From Vitreoscilla sp. (GTDB lineage Bacteria > Pseudomonadota > Gammaproteobacteria > Burkholderiales > Burkholderiaceae): 9,614 nucleotides of DNA. How positions within the stretch are numbered: position 1 is the first letter of the stretch; every line of letters starts with the position of its first letter. Position numbers and translations under genes: made by a program. The notes beneath the pieces were generated by a model. The model ran no database searches and was not told where the DNA came from. It saw only the letters and a list, made by a program, of their open reading frames with translations. Shown piece by piece: positions 5,645 to 9,614 of this stretch. The stretch lies in NCBI GenBank assembly GCA_014378125.1, contig JACMOG010000253.1:1-9614 (forward strand), in the 5' to 3' direction.

Positions 5645-7032
5645 GTCCCGCCTTTCCCCCCGATGCCTCCCCCCGCCCCTTCCTCAACCCCCCGTCGATA
5701 CTGGCGTTGGCCGGCGCCGCCGCGCCCTGGGCCCTGCAGCTCGCCGCCATGAGCGAGGCCGCCGCCGCCACGGCCACCGACTACAAGGCGCTCGTGTGCG
5801 TGTTCCTGTACGGCGGCAACGACTACGGCAACACGCTGATTCCCACCGACGCCGCGCGCTACGCGCTGTACCAGGGCATGCGGCCCTCGCTCGCCTACAC
5901 GCAGGCGCAGCTCGCCGCCACCGTGCTCAACCCGAACGTGGCGTTGACGGGCGGCCTGCAGTACGCCATCGCCCCCGAGCTCGCGCCGCTGCTGCCCATC
6001 TTCAACGCGGGCAAGATGGGCGTGATGCTCAACGTGGGCACGCTGGTGCAGCCCACCACCAAGGCGCAGTACACCAGTGGCGCCACGCCGCTGCCGCCGC
6101 GGCTGTTCTCGCACAACGACCAGCAGTCGGTGTGGCAATCGTCCTCGCCCGAGGGCGCCACGTCGGGCTGGGGCGGCCGCATGGGCGACCTGTTCGAGTC
6201 GGGCAACGGCAACGCGGTGTTCACGTGCATCAACGTGGCCAGCAACGCGGTGTACCTGGCCGGAAAAACGGCCACGCAGTACCAGGTGTCGCCCACCGGC
6301 CCGGTGCCGCTCGCCGGCGTGTCCAGGCCGCTGTTCGGCTCGTCGGCCTGCTCCGCCGCGCTGCAGTCGCTGGTGACCGCGCCCAGTTCGAACCTGTTCG
6401 AGAACGAGTACACCCGGGTCACCGCGCGCTCGCTGAGCGCCGGCGGGACGCTGTCGGCCGCGCTGGCCGCCGGGCCCACCATCGGCACGCCCTTCCCCGC
6501 GCCGGGCAGCAACGGCCTGGCCGACCAGCTCAAGCCCGTGGCGCGCATGATCAGCGCCGCCGACACCGTGGGCGCCAAGCGCCAGGTGTTCTTCGTGTCG
6601 ATGGGCGGCTTCGACAACCACGACGGCCTGGCGACGATCCATCCCGGCCTTCTGAGCAGCGTCGCGGCGGCGCTGAGCGCCTTCTACGCGGCGACCGTCG
6701 AACTCGGCGTGGCCGATCAGGTGACGACGTTCACGGCCTCGGACTTCGGCCGCACCCTCACGGCCAACGACGGCTCCGACCACGGCTGGGGCAGCATGCA
6801 CTTCATGCTGGGCGGCGCCGTCAACGGCGGCCGCTACTACGGCACGCCACCCGTGGTGGCCAACGACGGCCCCGACGACGTGGGCCAGGGACGCCTTCTG
6901 CCTACCACCTCGGTGGATCAATACGCCGCCACCATGGGCTCGTGGCTGGGCATCAGCGACACCGACCTGCTCACCGTGCTGCCCAACCTGGCCCACTGGA
7001 ACGCCAGCCAGCGCAAGCTGGGCTTCGTCTGA
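5641..7032 (+). CDS. DUF1501 family protein (alkaline-phosphatase/sulfatase fold group)
   Basis: Protein of 463 residues if translation starts at GTG 5641, which shares bases with the DUF1800 stop (GTGA). No in-frame ATG lies before the family's N-terminal block. Residues 20-43 form the hydrophobic export segment (ILALAGAAAPWALQLAAM) ending in SEAAAA. The motif before it reads S-P-R-P-F-L (10-15) where relatives have S-R-R-x-F-L, so the first arginine of a twin-arginine signal appears lost. Family blocks are FLYGGNDYGNT (55-65), MGGFDNHDG (321-329), ASDFGRT (366-372) and DHGWGSMHF (380-388). Their Asp/His residues match the metal-ligand pattern of the alkaline-phosphatase clan to which DUF1501 (PF07394) is assigned. 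A periplasmic metal-dependent hydrolase is plausible, with substrate unknown. Confidence 0.9.
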   Translation: MSPAFPPDASPRPFLNPPSILALAGAAAPWALQLAAMSEAAAATATDYKALVCVFLYGGNDYGNTLIPTDAARYALYQGMRPSLAYTQAQLAATVLNPNVALTGGLQYAIAPELAPLLPIFNAGKMGVMLNVGTLVQPTTKAQYTSGATPLPPRLFSHNDQQSVWQSSSPEGATSGWGGRMGDLFESGNGNAVFTCINVASNAVYLAGKTATQYQVSPTGPVPLAGVSRPLFGSSACSAALQSLVTAPSSNLFENEYTRVTARSLSAGGTLSAALAAGPTIGTPFPAPGSNGLADQLKPVARMISAADTVGAKRQVFFVSMGGFDNHDGLATIHPGLLSSVAAALSAFYAATVELGVADQVTTFTASDFGRTLTANDGSDHGWGSMHFMLGGAVNGGRYYGTPPVVANDGPDDVGQGRLLPTTSVDQYAATMGSWLGISDTDLLTVLPNLAHWNASQRKLGFV

Positions 7033-7055
7033 CGCTTCGCGGTACCCTGGCGTGC

Positions 7056-7454
7056 ATGAAGACGCTGCCACTCCGACTCTCCCCCGGCGATGACCTGCGA
7101 GGCGCGCTCGACGCCGCGCTGGCCGCCACGGGGGCCCAGGCCGCGTTCGTGGTCTCGGGCATCGGCAGCCTGCGCGAGGCGCGCCTGCGCCTGGCGGGAC
7201 GCGACACGCCGCGTCACCTGGCGGGCGATCTCGAGATCCTCACGCTGGCCGGCACGCTGGGCCCCCACGGCTCGCACCTGCACGCGAGCCTGGCCGACGC
7301 CGACGGCCACGTGCTGGGCGGCCACGTGGCGCCCGGCTGCGTCGTACGCACCCCCGCCGAGATCCTGCTGGCGCTGCTCGACGACGTGCGTTTCGCGCGC
7401 GAGCCCGACGCCGCCACGGGCTACGCCGAACTGGCGATCCGGCCGCGCACGTAA
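7056..7454 (+). CDS. PPC (DUF296) domain protein
   Basis: Protein of 132 residues covering one PPC/DUF296 domain, the fold also found beside AT-hooks in plant DNA-binding proteins. Bacterial members are single-domain, form trimers and have clustered His that can bind metal. Seen here are FVVSGIGSL (31-39), LAGTLGP (64-70), the diagnostic GSHLHASLADADG (72-84) with His74 and His76, and GGHVAPGCVV with His90. There is no AT-hook and no export signal, so it is probably cytoplasmic. It starts 23 bp after the DUF1501 stop, so it could be read on from that operon. No Shine-Dalgarno is present; TACCCT (7043-7048) just before the ATG could be a -10 giving a near-leaderless mRNA. DNA binding is not shown for bacterial forms. 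Confidence 0.87.
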   Translation: MKTLPLRLSPGDDLRGALDAALAATGAQAAFVVSGIGSLREARLRLAGRDTPRHLAGDLEILTLAGTLGPHGSHLHASLADADGHVLGGHVAPGCVVRTPAEILLALLDDVRFAREPDAATGYAELAIRPRT

Positions 7455-7457
7455 AAT
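7452..7457 (+). promoter_or_regulatory. -10 candidate (TAAAAT) for DUF3297 gene
   Basis: TAAAAT matches five of six bases of the sigma-70 -10 and is followed by CGCCGG. An AT hexamer stands out in this GC-rich DNA. It overlaps the stop codon of the PPC gene and leaves a leader of about 15 nt before ATG 7479. No good -35 is visible. Confidence 0.4.
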
Positions 7458-7478
7458 CGCCGGATTCCCCTCAGAACA

Positions 7479-7760
7479 ATGACGACCATGACCGAAGCCA
7501 CTCCCACCCCCGCGCTGCCCGACCGCCTGTCCGTCGACCCGCGCAGCCCGCACCACGTGGCCGCCTTCTTCGAGCAGGACGTGGGCATCCGCTTCAACGG
7601 CAAGGAACGCTTCGACGTCGAGGAGTACTGCATCAGCGAAGGCTGGATCCGCGTGCCGGTGGGCAAGTCGGTGGACCGCAAGGGCAAGCCGCTGACGGTC
7701 AAGCTCAAGGGCACGGTCGAGGCATTCGTCAAGCCGGTGCCGACGGCCCCGGCCGTCTAA
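7479..7760 (+). CDS. DUF3297 family protein
   Basis: Protein of 93 residues of the DUF3297 family, a short, highly conserved proteobacterial protein of unknown function. It shows the full family core: ALPDRLSVDPRSPHH, DVGIRFNGKERFDVEEYC, SEGWIRVPVGKS and LTVKLKGTVEAFVK. No signal peptide or membrane segment is present, so it is cytoplasmic. Two in-frame ATGs (7479 and 7488) are possible and neither has a clear ribosome site; the first is given. The stop (TAA 7758-7760) overlaps the stop of the convergent GTPase gene. Confidence 0.88.
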   Translation: MTTMTEATPTPALPDRLSVDPRSPHHVAAFFEQDVGIRFNGKERFDVEEYCISEGWIRVPVGKSVDRKGKPLTVKLKGTVEAFVKPVPTAPAV

Positions 7761-8665
7761 CCTTTCTTTCGCGCTTCCTTCTTCGCGAGGCGCGCCGCGT
7801 CGGCGGCCATCCCGGCCGCCCACCACGCCTGGAACTCCTCCGGCGTCTCCAGCGTGACGCGGCCCCAGGCGCCGCTGCGGAAGTCGTTGAGCGCGATCTC
7901 CGCGGCCTTCTGCATGTTCACGTGGCCGCCGGGCAGCAGTCCGCCGCGCTTGCGGCCCACCTCGGCCAGCAGGCCCTCGTCGGTCATCGCCGAGAAGTCG
8001 GCCGTCTTGTAGCGCGCCACGATGCGATCGGCGTAGCGGTGGCGCACGCGCGCCAGCAGCGCCATCGCCACCTCTTCCCCGTCGTAGGCGTTGCGGCCGA
8101 TGCCGCCGCTGGCCGCCAGGTTGAAGCCACCCTCCTCGATCACGATGCGGGGCCACAGCATGCCCGGCGTGTCGAACAGGTAGAAGTCGTTGGCGAGCAT
8201 GATCTTCTGCTCGAGCTTGGTGATGCCCGGCTCGTCGCCCGTCTTGGCCGCGCGCTGGCCATTGAGCGTGTTGACCAGCGTCGACTTGCCCACGTTGGGG
8301 ATGCCGCAGATCATCACGCGTACCGGCTTGACCATGCCGCCGCGGTGCGGCGCCAGCGCCCGGCAGGCGGCCACCAGCGCGCGCGCCGGCGCGGTGACGC
8401 TGGCGTCCAGCCCCAGCGCGTTGGTACCGGGCTGCGCGCGGTAGTACGCGAGCCACTGCTCGGTGAGCGCCTCGTCGGCCAGGTCCTGCTTGTTCAGGAC
8501 CTTCAGCGCCGGCTTGCCGCGCGTCATGTCGGCCAGCAGGGTATTCGCGCTGGAGCCGGGCAGGCGGGCGTCGAGGAGCTCGATGACGACGTCGATGTCC
8601 GGCAGCCGCTCGGCGATCGCCTTGCGGGTCGTGTGCATGTGACCCGGGAACCACTGGATGGCCAT
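7757..8665 (-). CDS. ylqF: YlqF/RbgA-family circularly permuted GTPase, ribosome assembly
   Basis: Protein of 302 residues, the normal family size. The order of GTPase motifs is permuted, as in the YlqF/YawG group: G4 NKQD (58-61) comes first, then G1 GIPNVGKST (121-129), G2 in PGITK (147-150) and G3 DTPG (165-168). The N-terminal QWFPGHMHTTRKAI and LDARLPGSSAN motifs are diagnostic. The family helps late 50S assembly (shown for B. subtilis RbgA, which acts with L6 and L16); in this organism the role is inferred. The start at 8665 is set by the conserved MAIQWFPGHM opening; a longer frame to 8809 adds non-family sequence. The ribosome site is weak (AGAAAG about 10 nt upstream). The 3' end is a helical Lys/Arg/Ala tail, convergent with DUF3297. 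Confidence 0.93.
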   Translation of the reverse strand: MAIQWFPGHMHTTRKAIAERLPDIDVVIELLDARLPGSSANTLLADMTRGKPALKVLNKQDLADEALTEQWLAYYRAQPGTNALGLDASVTAPARALVAACRALAPHRGGMVKPVRVMICGIPNVGKSTLVNTLNGQRAAKTGDEPGITKLEQKIMLANDFYLFDTPGMLWPRIVIEEGGFNLAASGGIGRNAYDGEEVAMALLARVRHRYADRIVARYKTADFSAMTDEGLLAEVGRKRGGLLPGGHVNMQKAAEIALNDFRSGAWGRVTLETPEEFQAWWAAGMAADAARLAKKEARKKG

Positions 8666-8771
8666 CTGGAAAGTGCTTTCTGGGGCGTCGCGCGGTGCGC
8701 CTGCCCTTGGGAAGAGGTGTGGCGGCGGACCGCCCAACCCCGCATTTTCCGTCAGTTCCCGATGAGGCCGC

Positions 8772-8960
8772 TCAGTTGGAGGGAACGAGGTAGCCCACCA
8801 GCGACGCATGCCCGGTATTGCTGGTGATCACCGAGCCACCGGTGGCGAAGACGTAGGGCGTGGCGCCCTGCTCGAAGTAGTGTCGAACAGGCCGGTACCG
8901 ATCGACACGATCGCTTCGCTCGCGCCCGCGACCAACGACCGGCTGCACGAGCGCGGCCTA
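8772..8960 (-). pseudogene. Possible frameshifted C-terminal remnant of an unknown gene
   Basis: The gap upstream of ylqF holds protein-like sequence on the minus strand in two frames. One frame gives SEAIVSIGTGLFD; shortly after, another frame gives HYFEQGATPYVFATGG, then SVITSNTGHASLVGYLVP and a TGA stop (8772-8774). Joined near 8876-8886 they read as one plausible C-terminus. The second frame meets a TAG near 8957 and has no start with a ribosome site. This fits a decayed gene with an indel, but the family is not recognised and no N-terminal part is seen. Alternatively, the GTG at 8948 starts a 58-codon gene; I think that less likely. Confidence 0.35.
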
Positions 8961-8991
8961 GACGCTGACAGCCCCTTTCGTGCCGCCATCC

Positions 8992-9180
8992 ATGGACGCC
9001 GTCTCCCTTCACAACGTCAACGCCTCCGCCCCGGCCATGCTCGAACAGGGCTCGCAGGTGGCGTTGAAGAAGGCGGTGAAACAGGACGAGGCGTCGGCGC
9101 TGGCGCTGCTGGTGGCACTTGCCGCGCCGCGGCCGGCCACATCGGGGATGCTCGGCACCCGGCTGGACGCCTGGGCCTGA
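8992..9180 (+). CDS. YjfB-like putative motility protein
   Basis: Protein of 62 residues resembling the YjfB family (small, cytoplasmic, called putative motility proteins by genome association only). The family pattern is visible: a short Asn/Ser-rich start, then a helix with ALKKAVKQDEASALALLVAL, a Pro-rich turn, and the closing LGTRLDAWA, where relatives end in LG-x-x-(I/L)D-x-x-A. The ATG at 8992 matches the usual MD start; an in-frame GTG at 8980 is possible. No clear Shine-Dalgarno. No flagellar or chemotaxis gene is in view. A palindromic repeat follows 6 bp after the stop. Confidence 0.65.
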   Translation: MDAVSLHNVNASAPAMLEQGSQVALKKAVKQDEASALALLVALAAPRPATSGMLGTRLDAWA

Positions 9181-9186
9181 GCAAAG

Positions 9187-9273
9187 GCGTCATCCTGCGC
9201 GAAGTCGCAGGATCCATGCCGGCAAGCGACGCCTCGGTCGGTGTGGATTCCGCGACTGCGTGCGGAATGACGC
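9187..9273. repeat. 87-bp REP/BIME-like palindromic repeat
   Basis: The outer arms GCGTCAT (9187-9193) and ATGACGC (9267-9273) are exact inverse copies. Inside are two hairpins: ATCCTGCG/CGCAGGAT (9192-9199 and 9206-9213, 6-base loop) and ATTCCGC/GCGGAAT (9247-9253 and 9262-9268, 8-base loop). Between them are the near-inverse ATCCATGCCGG and TCGGTGTGGAT segments. This GTCAT...GGATCCATG...TGGATTCC...GGAATGAC layout is that of dispersed intergenic repeats in many proteobacteria. It fills the gap between the YjfB-like gene and the M14 peptidase gene and may also end transcription of the former. Confidence 0.7.
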
Positions 9274-9296
9274 GCGGCGCGAGGTATCGTTCCGGA

Positions 9297-9614
9297 ATGA
9301 CTCCTCCCGCTCCCTACGACATCGGCACGCCGCGCACCCCGTGGGGCGCCAGCGAAAGGGCGGCCTGGCTCGCCCGCCAGCCAGTCCGGCGCTCCTACGA
9401 CGCCGAGGTCGTGCAGCCGCTGAAGGCCCGCGTGCCGGCGCTCGCCGAGCTGTTCCCCTCCGGCGCCCTCGACTACCGGCGCCTGGGCCTGCCCGCCTCC
9501 CCGCTGTCCGCGTTGCGCAGCCGCCAATGGCGCGCCGACCGGCCCACGGTGCTGGTCACCGGCGGCGTGCACGGCTACGAGACCAGCGGCGTGCAAGGCG
9601 CGCTGCAGTGGATC
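9297..9614 (+). CDS. M14 family zinc metallocarboxypeptidase, N-terminal part (cut by window end)
   Basis: The frame is open from ATG 9297 to the last base, giving 106 residues with no stop. The start shows the family opening (Y-DIGTP, PWG, ERAAWLARQ, RSY), then a linker with LDYRRLG, then RPTVLVTGGVHGYETSG. HGYE (H-x-x-E) gives the first two zinc ligands of M14 carboxypeptidases and the related aspartoacylase/succinylglutamate desuccinylase group; the third His and catalytic Glu lie outside the window. There is no signal peptide, so the enzyme is probably cytoplasmic. GAGG (9281-9284) is 12 nt upstream, rather far for a ribosome site; TATCGT (9285-9290) could be a -10 with a near-leaderless start. 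The start lies 24 bp after the palindromic repeat. Confidence 0.85.
   Translation, partial: MTPPAPYDIGTPRTPWGASERAAWLARQPVRRSYDAEVVQPLKARVPALAELFPSGALDYRRLGLPASPLSALRSRQWRADRPTVLVTGGVHGYETSGVQGALQWI

Noticed and set aside
5663..5760. ATG at 5663 with an RRYW-like stretch, as an alternative Tat start for DUF1501
   Set aside because: It is in a different frame from the DUF1501 domain and lacks a following hydrophobic segment. FLNPPSILALAG in the main frame matches the family, so a frameshift is not needed.
5428..7071. Minus-strand frame of 547 codons opposite DUF1501
   Set aside because: Composition is dominated by Arg, Gly, Ala and His with no domain; it mirrors DUF1501 codon bias.
9009..9596. 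Minus-strand frame of 195 codons running through the palindromic repeat
   Set aside because: It crosses the REP-like element and lies antisense to the M14 and YjfB-like genes. The product looks like translated repeat sequence.

Overview
The window is very GC-rich DNA with dense genes and short gaps. The gene set points to a betaproteobacterium of the order Burkholderiales, perhaps the Rubrivivax/Leptothrix/Roseateles/Comamonadaceae area. It includes bioF, a WxxGxW lipoprotein, DUF2784, a DUF1800-DUF1501 pair, a PPC-domain protein, DUF3297, a YlqF-type GTPase, a YjfB-like protein and an M14 peptidase. The taxon is inferred from gene content and base composition, not from a marker gene.

Left part (1-2700): the 3' half of bioF (biotin synthesis) runs rightward into the window and meets a convergent gene for a large outer-membrane-type lipoprotein. 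That lipoprotein has WxxGxW motifs and a roughly 200-residue Gln/Ala-rich tail built of nested tandem repeats. Its start faces a DUF2784 membrane-protein gene across a divergent gap that holds three perfect 7-bp inverted repeats.

Middle (2721-7032): a run of rightward genes, almost all for exported or membrane proteins. They are DUF2784, a 56-residue Lys/Ala-rich periplasmic protein, a 40-residue peptide whose predicted mature part is mostly His and Arg, then DUF1800 and DUF1501 overlapping by GTGA. The last two almost certainly form one translationally coupled unit. DUF1501 falls in the alkaline-phosphatase/sulfatase fold group. The role of the pair is not established, so it is the best candidate here for an undescribed system. 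Both proteins have odd export signals.

Right part (7056-9614): a small PPC/DUF296 protein and DUF3297 follow on the same strand. DUF3297 ends inside the stop codon of a convergent, circularly permuted YlqF/RbgA-like ribosome-assembly GTPase. Behind the GTPase start lies a roughly 320-bp stretch holding what looks like the frameshifted C-terminal remnant of an unknown leftward gene. It is followed by a YjfB-like small protein, an 87-bp palindromic repeat of the dispersed REP/BIME kind, and the first 106 codons of an M14 zinc carboxypeptidase cut by the window edge.

No rRNA, tRNA, CRISPR array, transposase or phage gene was seen.
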